64,000 bases of DNA from positions 248,001 to 312,000 of the forward strand of contig NZ_NXGX01000002.1 in the NCBI RefSeq assembly GCF_002844275.1, given 5' to 3'. How positions within the stretch are numbered: the first letter of the stretch is position 1; each line of letters begins with the position of its first letter. The position numbers and the translations under genes were made by a program. Below are positions 26,780 to 35,951 of this stretch, piece by piece. The DNA is from Thalassospira lohafexi. GTDB lineage: Bacteria > Pseudomonadota > Alphaproteobacteria > Rhodospirillales > Thalassospiraceae. The notes below the pieces were generated by a model. That model ran no database searches, was not told the origin of the DNA, and saw nothing but the letters and a program-made list of their open reading frames with translations.

Positions 26780-27657
26780 GCAATGGCACTTCTGTAAAAG
26801 GAGGCGGCACATTTTGCTTTGGGTTGCTGTTATTGGCATTCCCGTTGCTGTTATGGCTGTTCCTGCTGGTGGTTCTGCCGCACATCGACTTGTTTCTGGT
26901 GTCGATGCGCGAACGCATTTCGTATGGCAAATACGAGTTCAGCCTGATCAATTATATCGAGTTCTTCTCAGAGCCGCTGTATTGGAATACCTACGTTCGC
27001 ACCGCCGTCATGTCGATCTTTGCAACCTTTTTGACTTTGGTAATCGGCTTTCCAGTATCCTACTACATTGCAAAATTCATGCGCGGAAAGGGCAAGAACG
27101 TCTTGTTCCTGATGTGTTTGATCCCGTTCTGGGTGTCGGAACTTGTCCGCACATTTGGTTGGATGATCCTGCTGCGTGAAAGCGGTGTGGTCAGCAACTT
27201 CTTGCAGTGGTCCGGAATTGCCGATGGGCCGGTTGAAATGCTGTATAATGATGCGACGATCATGGTCGGTCTGGTTTACACATCCATGCTGTTTATGATC
27301 GTGCCGCTGGTATCGGTGCTCGACAGTCTTGACGATAGCCTGATCGAGGCGGGGTACGATCTTGGCGGCAATGGCTTTACGGTCACCCGCGACATCGTCA
27401 TCCCGCATGCAATGCCTGGTATTGCATCGGGGTGTATCGTTGTCTTTATGTTGACGTTGGGAAATTACCTGACACCGAACCTTTTGGGCGGGAAAGACAG
27501 TCTGTGGTTCACCGAGCAAATTTACACCCAGTTCATCACGCGCTTTAACTGGGAATCAGGTTCTGCCTTTGGCTTCTTGTTGTTGGTGCTTTCATCGTTG
27601 ATTGTCTGGGTCGGATTGAAGCTCAGCAAACAGACACTTTCAGAAACCGTGGGCTAG
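26776..27657 (+). CDS. Polyamine-type ABC importer, PotB/PotH permease
   Basis: This is a 293-residue inner-membrane permease with about six helices. The EAA loop reads IEAGYDLGGNGFTVTRDIVIP (EAxxDLGG...P), the PotB/PotH form, and GLVYTSMLFMIVPL and GNYLTPNLLGG are family landmarks. It is translated through a 4-base overlap with the ATPase gene, and the partner permease begins 9 bases after its stop. Confidence 0.93.
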   Translation: MSNGTSVKGGGTFCFGLLLLAFPLLLWLFLLVVLPHIDLFLVSMRERISYGKYEFSLINYIEFFSEPLYWNTYVRTAVMSIFATFLTLVIGFPVSYYIAKFMRGKGKNVLFLMCLIPFWVSELVRTFGWMILLRESGVVSNFLQWSGIADGPVEMLYNDATIMVGLVYTSMLFMIVPLVSVLDSLDDSLIEAGYDLGGNGFTVTRDIVIPHAMPGIASGCIVVFMLTLGNYLTPNLLGGKDSLWFTEQIYTQFITRFNWESGSAFGFLLLVLSSLIVWVGLKLSKQTLSETVG

Positions 27658-27666
27658 GGGCGCATC

Positions 27667-28524
27667 ATGATTCCAAGTATTCCGCAGCCCAAATTCTATA
27701 AGGGTCTTTATTCGGGCTATATCACCCTATTTTTCATCTATCTCAGTGCACCGCTAATTGTTGTTGGTGTTTTTGCGTTCAACGATAGCCTGTTCCCATC
27801 GATGCCATGGGAAGGAGCCACACTGGCGTGGTTCTTTGGAACCGAAGGGCCGTATATCGGGATTTTCAACGACAGTAAGTTGCTTGAAAGCATTGGTGTC
27901 TCTGCTTTTGTGGCCTTTTGGGTGACGGTTCTGTCGGTCACGGTTGGTACATGTAATGCGTTTCTGTTTGAACGCAGCCAGTTTCCGGGCAAGAACCTGC
28001 TGTATATCGTGTCGCTGTCACCGCTGGTCATTCCCGGGGTTATTCTAGGCATCTCGATACTCGTCTTTTCCAATGCAATTGCCAATGGCGTAGAGGAGGC
28101 TATTGGATGGGATCTTGAATTCCTGCGTCCGGGGCTGTTCCTTGTGATTATTGGCCAGTTTGCCTTTATCACAACGATCACGACCTTGGTGATCTCAGCT
28201 CGCCTGCGTAAATTTGACATCAGCCTCGAAGAGGCGGCCTTAAATCTTGGCGCGTCGCGGCGTGCAGCCCTTTGGACAGTGACCATTCCGTTCCTGAAAC
28301 CCGCCTTGGTGGGGGCAGGTATCGTTGCGTTCTTGATGTCGTTTGAGAATTTCAACACGACCTTGATGCTGGTGGGGTCGGATGCCCCTCTGACAATCGC
28401 GATGTTTGACCGGTTAAAACAAGGGTCGACGCCAGTGTTGAATGCATTGTCGCTGTTGCTGATGGTGGTGTCTGGCGGGCTTGCGTTGCTGTCGGTGTTT
28501 GTGCAGCGCGACAAGACGTCATGA
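27667..28524 (+). CDS. Polyamine-type ABC importer, PotC/PotI permease
   Basis: This 285-residue second permease has six predicted helices and the EAA loop SLEEAALNLGASRRAALWTVTIP. The family segment FAFNDS, met here as GVFAFNDSLFPSMPWEG, follows the first helix, and GVILGISILVF the third. It completes the four-gene importer and is followed by a terminator. Confidence 0.93.
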   Translation: MIPSIPQPKFYKGLYSGYITLFFIYLSAPLIVVGVFAFNDSLFPSMPWEGATLAWFFGTEGPYIGIFNDSKLLESIGVSAFVAFWVTVLSVTVGTCNAFLFERSQFPGKNLLYIVSLSPLVIPGVILGISILVFSNAIANGVEEAIGWDLEFLRPGLFLVIIGQFAFITTITTLVISARLRKFDISLEEAALNLGASRRAALWTVTIPFLKPALVGAGIVAFLMSFENFNTTLMLVGSDAPLTIAMFDRLKQGSTPVLNALSLLLMVVSGGLALLSVFVQRDKTS

Positions 28525-28961
28525 TCGTTTAGCGCACTTAATTTTCACAAATGAAACTATTGGAAGGGCGGCAGATTTGCCGCCCTTCTTTACGTTCAAG
28601 TTGTTATTTGCCGTCACTGCGCGTGTTTCTATAATGTGGCAGAGTCATATTATTTTAACATAAGTGTCAAATATCAAACGATAAAATATCTTCACTCGTA
28701 TGGGATTCAAGGCAAAGTATTCGTGATCAAGGAAACCTAAATAGCTCTGATATCTGTTCACTTGAACATTTTAGTTTATGGATATCGCGCAAAATACCCC
28801 CGTTAAATAGTCATTATTGCGTATTTATAAGTTCAAAAAGTAAATTTCCGAAAACTGTCACTTGAGGAAATGTGGTTCTCGACAGAAAAAAGACGTGTTG
28901 CGCTCAACCGAACAACAGGCGGTTTGACGCAGACGTATTTTTATTTGGGAGCTAACAAATC
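28525..28961. other. 437-base intergenic region before ugpB
   Basis: The left part holds the terminator of the polyamine importer. The rest (about 28610-28950) is clearly more AT-rich than the flanking genes and should hold the ugpB promoter. A short inverted repeat GTTCA-CT-TGAAC lies at 28756-28767. I found no gene and no convincing pair of PHO-box repeats. Confidence 0.5.
28563..28592 (+). terminator. Terminator of the polyamine importer operon
   Basis: A perfect 10-bp stem (28563-28572 with 28579-28588, GAAGGGCGGC) with a 6-base loop is followed by TTTA. Confidence 0.87.
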
Positions 28962-30260
28962 ATGTTTCGCAAAACTCTAATGGCAGCTGCCGCAGTGTTT
29001 GCCCTTGGCAACACCGCACAGGCCGCAACCGAGATCACCTGGTGGCACGCAATGGATGGGGCACTTGGTGGCGTTGTTGATCAGATCACCGCAGACTTCA
29101 ACGCAAGCCAGGATGAATACCATCTCGTGGCTGTCAACAAGGGCGGTTACGAAGACACCATGACGGCTGGCATCGCAGCGTTCCGCGCGAAAAACCAGCC
29201 AAACATCATCCAGATCTTTGATGCCGGTGCTGCCACCATCATCAATGCAAAGGGCGCGGTTAAGCCAGTTCAGGATCTGCTTGAAGCCAACAATGTCAAA
29301 TTCGACATCAACGACTACATCCCGGGTGTGCGTTACTTCTTTGCCGATTCAGACGGCAAAATGATCGGCATGCCGTTCAACAGCTCGACTCCGCTTCTGT
29401 ATTACAACAAAGATGCGTTGGCCAAAGCGGGCGTAGATGTTCCGAAAACCTGGCAGGAATTCGAAGCGGCTGCACCGAAGCTTAAAGAAGCTGGGTACAC
29501 CGCCCTTGCGCAGTCGCACAGCCCATGGATTTTCTTTGAGAACTTCATGTCGCGTCATAACCTGCAGATGGCAACCGCCAACAACGGTTACGACAGCACC
29601 GATGCCAAAGTCCTTTACAACAATGACGCGCTCAAAGATCACTGGCAGCACGTCAAAGATTGGAAAGATGCAGGTTACTACGGCTACTACGGTCGTGCAT
29701 GGGGTGCGAACCAGGACGCGTTCGTTCAGCAGCAGGTCGCAATGTGGATCGGTTCTTCCGGCTCATTCGGTGGTTTGCGAAAATCCGCACAGTTTGATTT
29801 TGGTACTTCGACCCTTCCATATTGGAAAGGTGTCGGTGACGCGCCGAAATCGACCTTTATCGGTGGCGCTGCACTGTTTGCCTTTGCCGGTCATAGTGCC
29901 GAACAAGATGCCGGCGTTGCTGAATTCTTTAAATTCCTGACCAAACCGGAAACCCAGTACTACTGGCACAAAGAAACCGGTTACGTTCCGATCACCAACG
30001 CTGCTTATGAGTTGGCTAAAAAAGACGGCTACTACACGGAAAGCCCGGATGCAGAAGTCGGCATTCAGCAGCTTTCGGAAGAAGGTGGTGACTGGACCAA
30101 AGGCTATCGCCTTGGTTTCTATGTTCAGATCCGTGAAGTTATTTACCGCGAAGTCGACAAGATGATGAACGGTGAAGAAACCATCGATGCAGCCTTTGCA
30201 ACGATTGAAGAAGAAGCAAACGGTCTTCTGAAACGTTTCAACGACACCTATTCGAACTAA
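28962..30260 (+). CDS. ugpB: UgpB, glycerol-3-phosphate ABC importer binding protein
   Basis: This 432-residue periplasmic protein has a signal peptide (MFRKTLMAAAAVFALGNTAQ, cleavage after AQA). The mature part begins TEITWWHAMDGALGGVVDQI, the UgpB opening. Further landmarks are QIFDAGAATIINAKGAVKPV, FNSSTPLLYYNKDAL, SHSPWIFFENF and YRLGFYVQIREV, all matching UgpB, which binds sn-glycerol-3-phosphate and glycerophosphodiesters. The gene order ugpB-A-E-C is canonical. In other bacteria the operon answers to phosphate starvation, but I could not see a clear PHO box. Confidence 0.94.
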   Translation: MFRKTLMAAAAVFALGNTAQAATEITWWHAMDGALGGVVDQITADFNASQDEYHLVAVNKGGYEDTMTAGIAAFRAKNQPNIIQIFDAGAATIINAKGAVKPVQDLLEANNVKFDINDYIPGVRYFFADSDGKMIGMPFNSSTPLLYYNKDALAKAGVDVPKTWQEFEAAAPKLKEAGYTALAQSHSPWIFFENFMSRHNLQMATANNGYDSTDAKVLYNNDALKDHWQHVKDWKDAGYYGYYGRAWGANQDAFVQQQVAMWIGSSGSFGGLRKSAQFDFGTSTLPYWKGVGDAPKSTFIGGAALFAFAGHSAEQDAGVAEFFKFLTKPETQYYWHKETGYVPITNAAYELAKKDGYYTESPDAEVGIQQLSEEGGDWTKGYRLGFYVQIREVIYREVDKMMNGEETIDAAFATIEEEANGLLKRFNDTYSN

Positions 30261-30279
30261 TCTACTTTTCGCAAATGCG

Positions 30280-30305
30280 GGGCGGCCCTTGTTGGTCGCC
30301 CTGTT
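30280..30305 (+). terminator. Stem-loop between ugpB and ugpA
   Basis: An 8-bp stem with one G-U pair (30280-30287 with 30294-30301, GGGCGGCC) closes a 6-base loop and is followed by TGTTTTG. It is well placed to lower ugpA expression relative to ugpB. Confidence 0.68.
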
Positions 30306-30342
30306 TTGCATTTTCCGGACTTGCTTGAAGGTGGCGTAGGCG

Positions 30343-31221
30343 ATGAAGCGCGTACAATTTGAACATAGCGCGGTGCCCTATCTTTTTGTTGCACCCCAGA
30401 TTCTGATTATTTCCATATTCTTTCTGTGGCCTGCGGCCCAGGCTGTGTATCAGTCATTCTTGCTTGAAGACGCGTTTGGCATGTCTTCGCAGTTTGTCTG
30501 GTTCAGAAATTTTGAAGACGTCCTGTCGAGCAGTTCATGGACGCGGTCGGCTATTTTTACGGTCGTCTTTTCTGTTCTTGTCTCGGTCTTATCAATCGCA
30601 ATTTCCTTGTTTTTGGCGGTACGCGCCGACGAAGTCGTGCGCGGTGCCAAATCGTACAAAACCCTTTTGATGTGGGGCTATGCGATTGCGCCACCAGTGG
30701 CCGGCTTGCTGGGTAACATGCTGTTTAATCCCCTGATGGGGGACCTTTATATGGCGTTCAACAGCTTTGGCTTTGAATTCAATCATATCGAGAATGCCAA
30801 TGACGCAGCATTTGTCGTCATTCTGATTGCCGTCTGGAAACAGGTCAGCGTGAACTTCATCTTTTTCCTGTCCGGGCTTCAGGGCATTCCCAAATCAGTG
30901 CAGGAAGCAGCCACACTTGATTGCAAAAGCCCGGAACGCCGGTTCTGGACAATTACGTTCCCGTTATTGGCACCAACCACCTTCTTCTTGCTGGTGATCA
31001 ATCTGACGTACGCCTTCTTTGAAACGTTCGGCATCATTGACGTATCGACCAAAGGATCGCCCGGCGGGGCGACCGCAACGCTTGTCTACAAGGTCTATGT
31101 CGACGGGTTCCTTGGTGCGGATTTGGGCGGCAGTTCGGCCCAGTCGGTCTTGCTGATGATCATGGTCAGTGTTTTGACCGTGTTCCAGTTCCGCTTCATC
31201 GAACGCAAAGTTCATTACTAG
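30343..31221 (+). CDS. ugpA: UgpA, glycerol-3-phosphate importer permease
   Basis: This is a 292-residue six-helix permease. VPYLFVAPQILIISIFFLWP, SSQFVWFRNFEDVL and SVNFIFFLSGLQGIPKSVQE match UgpA closely. The EAA loop is QEAATLDCKSPERRFWTITFP, with Cys-Lys where Gly-Ala is common. It ends VLTVFQFRFIERKVHY, the UgpA C-terminus. It pairs with UgpE, which starts 9 bases downstream. Confidence 0.95.
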   Translation: MKRVQFEHSAVPYLFVAPQILIISIFFLWPAAQAVYQSFLLEDAFGMSSQFVWFRNFEDVLSSSSWTRSAIFTVVFSVLVSVLSIAISLFLAVRADEVVRGAKSYKTLLMWGYAIAPPVAGLLGNMLFNPLMGDLYMAFNSFGFEFNHIENANDAAFVVILIAVWKQVSVNFIFFLSGLQGIPKSVQEAATLDCKSPERRFWTITFPLLAPTTFFLLVINLTYAFFETFGIIDVSTKGSPGGATATLVYKVYVDGFLGADLGGSSAQSVLLMIMVSVLTVFQFRFIERKVHY

Positions 31222-31230
31222 GGGGCCGTT

Positions 31231-32085
31231 ATGTATCAGTCGAAATGGCGTATATTTACCAACCACGCAATTTTGATCCTCGGCGCGCTCTTTATGATCA
31301 TGCCCGTCTGGATTGCGTTTGTGTCTTCCACCCACACCCGTGAATTCGTTTTTCAAAACGGATTGCAGTTTTGGCCGGGGGAGCACTTTTTTGAAAACTA
31401 TGGTGCAATCCTGTTTGATCCCTCGGCAACAAAGGGCAGGGTGACCGCCCTTGAGATGCTGTTTAACAGCATGGTGCTTGGTCTTGGCTTTGCCATTGGC
31501 AAGGTCATCATCTCGATGATGGCGGCTTATGCCATTGTTTACTTCCGCTTTAAGCTCGCTGTTCCGCTGTTTTGGGTGGTTTTCTCAACCCTTTTATTGC
31601 CGCTCGAAGTGCGTATCGTGCCGTCATATGAAGTTGTCGCAAGCCTTGGCTTGCTGAACACCTATACGGGATTGATATTGCCGTTGATTGCGTCAGCAAC
31701 CGGGACGTTTTTCTTCCGGCAGTTTTACCGTTCGGTGCCAGATGAGTTGCTTGAAGCAGCCCGTCTGGATGGAGCAGGGCCCATTCGATTTTTCATCGAT
31801 ATTCTTGTGCCGTTATCGGTCACGATGATTGCGGCGATCTTTATCATCATGTTCGTTGTTGGGTGGAACCAGTATCTCTGGCCGCTTTTGATGACCACCG
31901 ATGATCAGCTCTATACGATCGTGATCGGGATCAAGCAGGTCTATAACTCGCTTTATGAAGGCGGGCAGATTCCGCAGTTCCCCAAGGCATTCGCACTGAC
32001 AATCATGGCAACCATTCCGCCGGTTTTGGTGGTGGTGGTCTTTCAACGCATGTTCGTCAAAGGTCTGGTCGAGACAGAAAAATAA
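31231..32085 (+). CDS. ugpE: UgpE, glycerol-3-phosphate importer permease
   Basis: This is a 284-residue six-helix permease. Matching UgpE landmarks are AFVSSTHTREFVF after helix 1, FNSMVLGLGFAIGKVIISMM, LLPLEVRIVPSYEV, and the EAA loop LEAARLDGAGPIRFFIDILVP. The C-terminus FQRMFVKGLVETEK is the UgpE ending. It completes the membrane channel with UgpA. Confidence 0.95.
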   Translation: MYQSKWRIFTNHAILILGALFMIMPVWIAFVSSTHTREFVFQNGLQFWPGEHFFENYGAILFDPSATKGRVTALEMLFNSMVLGLGFAIGKVIISMMAAYAIVYFRFKLAVPLFWVVFSTLLLPLEVRIVPSYEVVASLGLLNTYTGLILPLIASATGTFFFRQFYRSVPDELLEAARLDGAGPIRFFIDILVPLSVTMIAAIFIIMFVVGWNQYLWPLLMTTDDQLYTIVIGIKQVYNSLYEGGQIPQFPKAFALTIMATIPPVLVVVVFQRMFVKGLVETEK

Positions 32086-32144
32086 GCTCTGTCTCCCTTG
32101 ATCCGCAGAATTGACAATAACTTGTCCGCATACAGGATACTACG

Positions 32145-33215
32145 ATGGCAACTGTTACACTTAATCAGGCCGAAAAGACTTACGCAAACGGCTATAAAGC
32201 GATCCACGGGATTGATCTTGAGATTCAACACGGTGAATTTACTGTACTTGTCGGGCCGTCAGGATGTGGCAAGTCCACCTTGCTGCGCATGATTGCTGGT
32301 CTTGAAAGCATTTCGGACGGCGAGATCAGCATTGATGACAAGGTCGTCAACAAGGTTGCGCCAGCCGATCGCGATATCGCGATGGTTTTCCAGAACTATG
32401 CGCTCTATCCGCACATGAGTAATTACAACAACATGGCCTATGGTCTTCGCAACCGCGGCCACAGCAAATCAGAAATCGACAGCAAAGTGCGTGAAGCTGC
32501 GCGCATATTGCAACTTGAAGACCATCTTGAGCGTAAACCAAGCCAGCTTTCCGGTGGCCAGCGCCAGCGTGTGGCCATGGGGCGTGCCATTGTCCGGCAA
32601 CCAAAGGTTTTCCTGTTTGACGAACCATTGTCCAACCTTGATGCCAAACTGCGCGTTGATATGCGCCTTGAAATCAAAAACCTTCAGCAACGCCTTGGGA
32701 TTACATCGGTTTACGTCACCCACGATCAGGTCGAGGCCATGACACTGGCCGACCGTTTGATCGTCATGAAGGGTGGTATTGCCGAACAGATCGGAAGTCC
32801 GATCGATATTTACGAAAAGCCCGAAACCCTGTTTGTTGCGGGCTTCATCGGGTCACCGGCGATGAATTTCCTTCCCGGGAAAGTATCAGATGATCGCACG
32901 CATGTTGTTGTTGGTGATAAGGTCAAACTTGACCTTGATCACGATGTCGAGGCCGGACGCAATGTGACGGTTGGCATTCGTCCCGAGCATTTCCGCCTGT
33001 GTGGCGATGATGCCGGGCCGGTAAGCGCCTCTGTGCGGATGGTCGAATCGCTTGGTGCGGAAACGCTTGTGTATCTTGATTTTGGCATCGGGAATGAAAA
33101 CGTGACATTGCGTGTTCAGGGAACCCATCAGTTCGCCAAGGGCACGGTGCTTACGTTGTCCATTACCCCAGACATGATCCATCTGTTTGACTCCGAAACC
33201 GGCAAGCGTATTTGA
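32145..33215 (+). CDS. ugpC: UgpC, glycerol-3-phosphate importer ATPase
   Basis: This 356-residue ATPase carries Walker [11 protein letters not shown]-loop FQNYALYPHM, signature LSGGQRQR, Walker [12 protein letters not shown], then a regulatory TOBE domain from about residue 240. It is slightly shorter than the paralog at 23025 and shares long identical stretches with it (for example [19 protein letters not shown]). It is last in ugpBAEC and is followed by a terminator. Its ribosome site is weak (CAGGATACTACG). Confidence 0.94.
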   Translation: MATVTLNQAEKTYANGYKAIHGIDLEIQHGEFTVLVGPSGCGKSTLLRMIAGLESISDGEISIDDKVVNKVAPADRDIAMVFQNYALYPHMSNYNNMAYGLRNRGHSKSEIDSKVREAARILQLEDHLERKPSQLSGGQRQRVAMGRAIVRQPKVFLFDEPLSNLDAKLRVDMRLEIKNLQQRLGITSVYVTHDQVEAMTLADRLIVMKGGIAEQIGSPIDIYEKPETLFVAGFIGSPAMNFLPGKVSDDRTHVVVGDKVKLDLDHDVEAGRNVTVGIRPEHFRLCGDDAGPVSASVRMVESLGAETLVYLDFGIGNENVTLRVQGTHQFAKGTVLTLSITPDMIHLFDSETGKRI

Positions 33216-33240
33216 ACATATCTAATTTGTGCCTGACGAC

Positions 33241-33275
33241 CCCCCGGCGATGATCTGTCGTCGGGGGTGCTTTTG
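33241..33275 (+). terminator. Terminator of the ugp operon
   Basis: A 10-bp stem with one G-U pair (33241-33250 with 33258-33267, CCCCCGGCGA) closes a 7-base loop and leads into GCTTTTGTTTT. Confidence 0.87.
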
Positions 33276-33357
33276 TTTTGGGATATGGATCAATTTAACC
33301 TTGTCTCAAGCCTGACGAGCGGGTAGTTCGTAGTCTCTCAGAATTCAGGAGACCATC

Positions 33358-33831
33358 ATGCAGGCGGATCAGAAAAAGGCGCTTTATGAAGAGGCGACAA
33401 AAGAACTGGTTAGCATCACCGAAGGCGAAACAAACGTCACTGCGTTGATGGCAACAGTGTCTTGCATCTTGTCCGAAAAGTTCGACTATTACTTTTGGAC
33501 AGGATTTTATGTTGTTGATCCCAATAAACAAAATGAACTGGTTGTCGGGCCGTATCAAGGCACACTTGGCTGTTTACGCATCCCGATCGGGCGTGGTGTC
33601 TGTGGGACAGCCGCGTCAACGCGCGAAACGCAATTGGTTGCCGATGTGCATGCCTTTCCGGGACACATCGCGTGCGACAGTCGGTCCAATTCGGAAATCG
33701 TCGTGCCGGTTGTTAATGCGGATGATCGGTTGATTGCTGTGCTCGACGTCGATAGTGTCGAGCTCAATTCATTTGATGAAATAGACCGCGTCGAACTTGA
33801 AACTTTAATGCAGCGCATTTTTGCGCAATGA
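33358..33831 (+). CDS. msrC: Free methionine-(R)-sulfoxide reductase (GAF domain)
   Basis: This 157-residue cytosolic protein is one GAF domain of the YebR/fRMsr family, which reduces free Met-R-sulfoxide with thioredoxin. The three family cysteines are present at Cys72 (TLGCLRIPIG), Cys82 (GRGVCGTAA) and Cys106 (HIACDSRSNSEIVVPV), together with FWTGFYVVD and GPYQG. An additional Cys36 lies near the N-terminus. The ribosome site is TCAGGAGACC. It stands 60 bases before ssb and may share a transcript with it. Confidence 0.93.
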   Translation: MQADQKKALYEEATKELVSITEGETNVTALMATVSCILSEKFDYYFWTGFYVVDPNKQNELVVGPYQGTLGCLRIPIGRGVCGTAASTRETQLVADVHAFPGHIACDSRSNSEIVVPVVNADDRLIAVLDVDSVELNSFDEIDRVELETLMQRIFAQ

Positions 33832-33891
33832 TAACTCACAAGTCCTGTGCATACAGGGCCACGGACAAACACAAACTTTGGAAGATAACCC

Positions 33892-34428
33892 ATGGCTGGC
33901 AGTGTCAATAAAGTCATTCTCGTCGGAAACCTCGGCCGCGACCCTGAAATTCGGTTCACCCAGGCTGGCAAGAAAATCGCCAATTTCAGTATTGCGACCT
34001 CCGAACAGTGGCGGGACCGTCAGTCTGGTGAGCGCCGCGAGCGTACCGAATGGCACCGCATTGTTGTCTTCAACGAAGGCCTTGCAGATGTCGTGGAGCG
34101 CTTTGTTAAAAAAGGCAGCAAGCTTTACATCGAAGGCGTTCTTCGGACCCGCAAATGGCAGGGGCAGGACGGTAAAGACAATTACACCACTGAAATTGTC
34201 TTGGAAGGCTTCAACTCCAACCTGACCATGCTTGATAGTCGTGGCGGTGAAGGCAGCGGAATGGGTGGTGGATCGTCGTCTGGCGGCGGATATGGCGGCG
34301 GCCAGGACAATGGCGGCAACTTCGGTGGCGGCGGATCTGACGCAGGCTGGGGCAACGGTGGTTCGTCCTCTGGTGGCGGTTCCGCCCCGACTGGCGCCCC
34401 GGACCTTGATGACGAAATTCCGTTCTAA
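33892..34428 (+). CDS. ssb: Single-stranded DNA-binding protein
   Basis: This 178-residue protein has an OB fold (about residues 1-112: [37 protein letters not shown]). A Gly/Ser-rich linker (about 115-165) and the acidic tip DLDDEIPF follow; the tip docks repair and replication partners. SSB coats single-stranded DNA in replication and repair. I saw no LexA box upstream, although alphaproteobacterial ssb genes often have one when next to uvrA, which is 21 kb away here. A terminator follows. Confidence 0.97.
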   Translation: MAGSVNKVILVGNLGRDPEIRFTQAGKKIANFSIATSEQWRDRQSGERRERTEWHRIVVFNEGLADVVERFVKKGSKLYIEGVLRTRKWQGQDGKDNYTTEIVLEGFNSNLTMLDSRGGEGSGMGGGSSSGGGYGGGQDNGGNFGGGGSDAGWGNGGSSSGGGSAPTGAPDLDDEIPF

Positions 34429-34454
34429 GTCAGACTCCAAAGTTATTTTTCAGG

Positions 34455-34492
34455 CACCCCAAAACGCGATCTGTGTTTTGGGGTGTTTTCTT
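34455..34492 (+). terminator. Terminator after ssb
   Basis: A perfect 11-bp stem (34455-34465 with 34475-34485, CACCCCAAAAC) with a 9-base loop is followed by TTTTCTTT. Confidence 0.9.
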
Positions 34493-34549
34493 TATGCCGA
34501 TCCAATGCCATTTTAATGCGATCCAACGTTGGAATAAGCAGATCATATA

Positions 34550-35422
34550 ATGACGACACCTCAAAAGCTTACGCTTGAAGACATTACAGCACGGGCAGAA
34601 GACGAACAGATATCACCCGTCAATTTCAAACAGGTCAAATTAACCAAGAAATACCTTCTGCCGCGGATCAAGGAATTGCATAACGATATGCTTTTGCTGC
34701 GCCAGCAGTATGACCAAAGTTTTGATGTGTCGCTCAGCAAGGGCGGCAAATCCTACCCGGAAGGATTTTGTCAGGAAATCACGCTTGGGGTTAAAAGCCT
34801 TCTTGAGCAAAAGGTTGGTTCTGCAACAAGTCCCGGACTAGTTGCACTCCGTGACTTTGTAAGCAACGGTGGCTTGGCAAAACGTGTCTGGGGCAATCTG
34901 CGAAATCAGTATTTTCAGAACGCTTTTCAGTTTGGCAGTCTATATGTCGATGTCTCAAATGACACGGTCGACATCCGCAAGGATAAAGTGGAAATATTGC
35001 CACTTTCCAAAGCCAGAATGTTTCCGATTAATGATTATGATGGCTACGCAGATTTGGCTGAAAAGTATTGGAAAGGCCAGGTTTACCCCAATCGCGTATT
35101 GCCGGATCTTGCCGTGATGTTTCCGTTGTTCCTGATTACGCCGGACGGGAATATCGGCCTGCATACGAACTACCAGACAATTTTGTACCGCAACATGCAG
35201 CATGATTTTGCATTATCCGAGAAATTCCTGTTCAGGAACAAATGCAAGACGCTTGATCTGCCGACACCATACCATGAAAAACTTGTCGCTGAATGTGGGG
35301 CGTGTGTAACCCCGGCAAGCGACGCGGAATTACATTCGTATTTCGACAATGCACGAGAAACGTCATTGCGGTTTGATGTCACACGTTGCCAAGGAATGCT
35401 TGATCGCGCTATTGCGGTATAA
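34550..35422 (+). CDS. Protein of unknown function
   Basis: I do not recognise this 290-residue protein. It has no signal peptide or membrane helix. The N-terminal 70 residues are charged and helical (about 30-60, LPRIKELHNDMLLLRQQYDQ), possibly a short coiled coil. The middle has strands such as GSLYVDVSNDTVDIRKDKVE. The C-terminus has three clustered cysteines in RNKCKTLD and AECGACV, with a fourth near the end (TRCQ), which could bind a metal. The start has a poor ribosome site. It stands alone between the ssb terminator and a NUDIX gene. Confidence 0.7.
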   Translation: MTTPQKLTLEDITARAEDEQISPVNFKQVKLTKKYLLPRIKELHNDMLLLRQQYDQSFDVSLSKGGKSYPEGFCQEITLGVKSLLEQKVGSATSPGLVALRDFVSNGGLAKRVWGNLRNQYFQNAFQFGSLYVDVSNDTVDIRKDKVEILPLSKARMFPINDYDGYADLAEKYWKGQVYPNRVLPDLAVMFPLFLITPDGNIGLHTNYQTILYRNMQHDFALSEKFLFRNKCKTLDLPTPYHEKLVAECGACVTPASDAELHSYFDNARETSLRFDVTRCQGMLDRAIAV

Positions 35423-35476
35423 AACAATTATACGATCCTGCACAGCAGGGGGTGCACTCACAGGTCGAAGGCAAGG

Positions 35477-35920
35477 TTGCCCATTTTGGTCGCTCCGATA
35501 TTTGGAACCCCGCGCATGGGGCAAAGTTACACAGTCCAGGATTGTGCCTATGCGGTCATCAAGGATGATCAGGGCAGGGTTGCCGTGGCCAAAACACCAA
35601 AGGGTGTGGTCCTGATTGGCGGCGGGGTTGAACCGGGCGAAAGCGAACGTGATGCCCTTCACCGTGAAGCCTATGAAGAATCGGGCTATCGGGTTCGGAT
35701 CCTGTCCCGGATCGGATTTGCATCCCAGTATATTAATAATCCGGGCAAGGGCCGTTACCGATTAAAGCGTGCGACGTTCTTTCAATGTGAAATGGTTGAA
35801 CGTATTGGGCCGCCACTTGAAGATGATCATGAACTGATTTGGCTGTCCTATGACGACGCGCACAGCCAGCTTATCCGGTTATTTCACCAATGGGCACTCG
35901 AAGTCGTCGGGAAAGGCTGA
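35477..35920 (+). CDS. NUDIX hydrolase
   Basis: This 147-residue hydrolase has a full NUDIX box, GGVEPGESERDALHREAYEE followed by SGY (about residues 49-71, REAYEESG core), which binds Mg2+ and cleaves nucleoside diphosphates linked to another group. The N-terminal FGTP plus QDCAYAVI is the usual opening of this subgroup. Starting at the TTG at 35477 keeps the FGTP motif and has GAAGG upstream. The ATG at 35516 would remove it, so the TTG is my choice but is uncertain. It is convergent with the ychJ-like gene. Confidence 0.85.
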   Translation: MPILVAPIFGTPRMGQSYTVQDCAYAVIKDDQGRVAVAKTPKGVVLIGGGVEPGESERDALHREAYEESGYRVRILSRIGFASQYINNPGKGRYRLKRATFFQCEMVERIGPPLEDDHELIWLSYDDAHSQLIRLFHQWALEVVGKG

Positions 35921-35951
35921 CGACCCCCCCAGTTTCTCAGCCAGTGTATAA

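Noticed and set aside
28840-28880. CTGTCAC followed by TGAGGAAATG before ugpB as a PHO box
   Set aside because: Only one half-repeat fits the CTGTCAT-type consensus; the second half is not recognisable, so phosphate control is not supported by the sequence.
33832-33891. LexA box before ssb
   Set aside because: The 60-base gap has no GTTC-N7-GTTC repeat on either strand.
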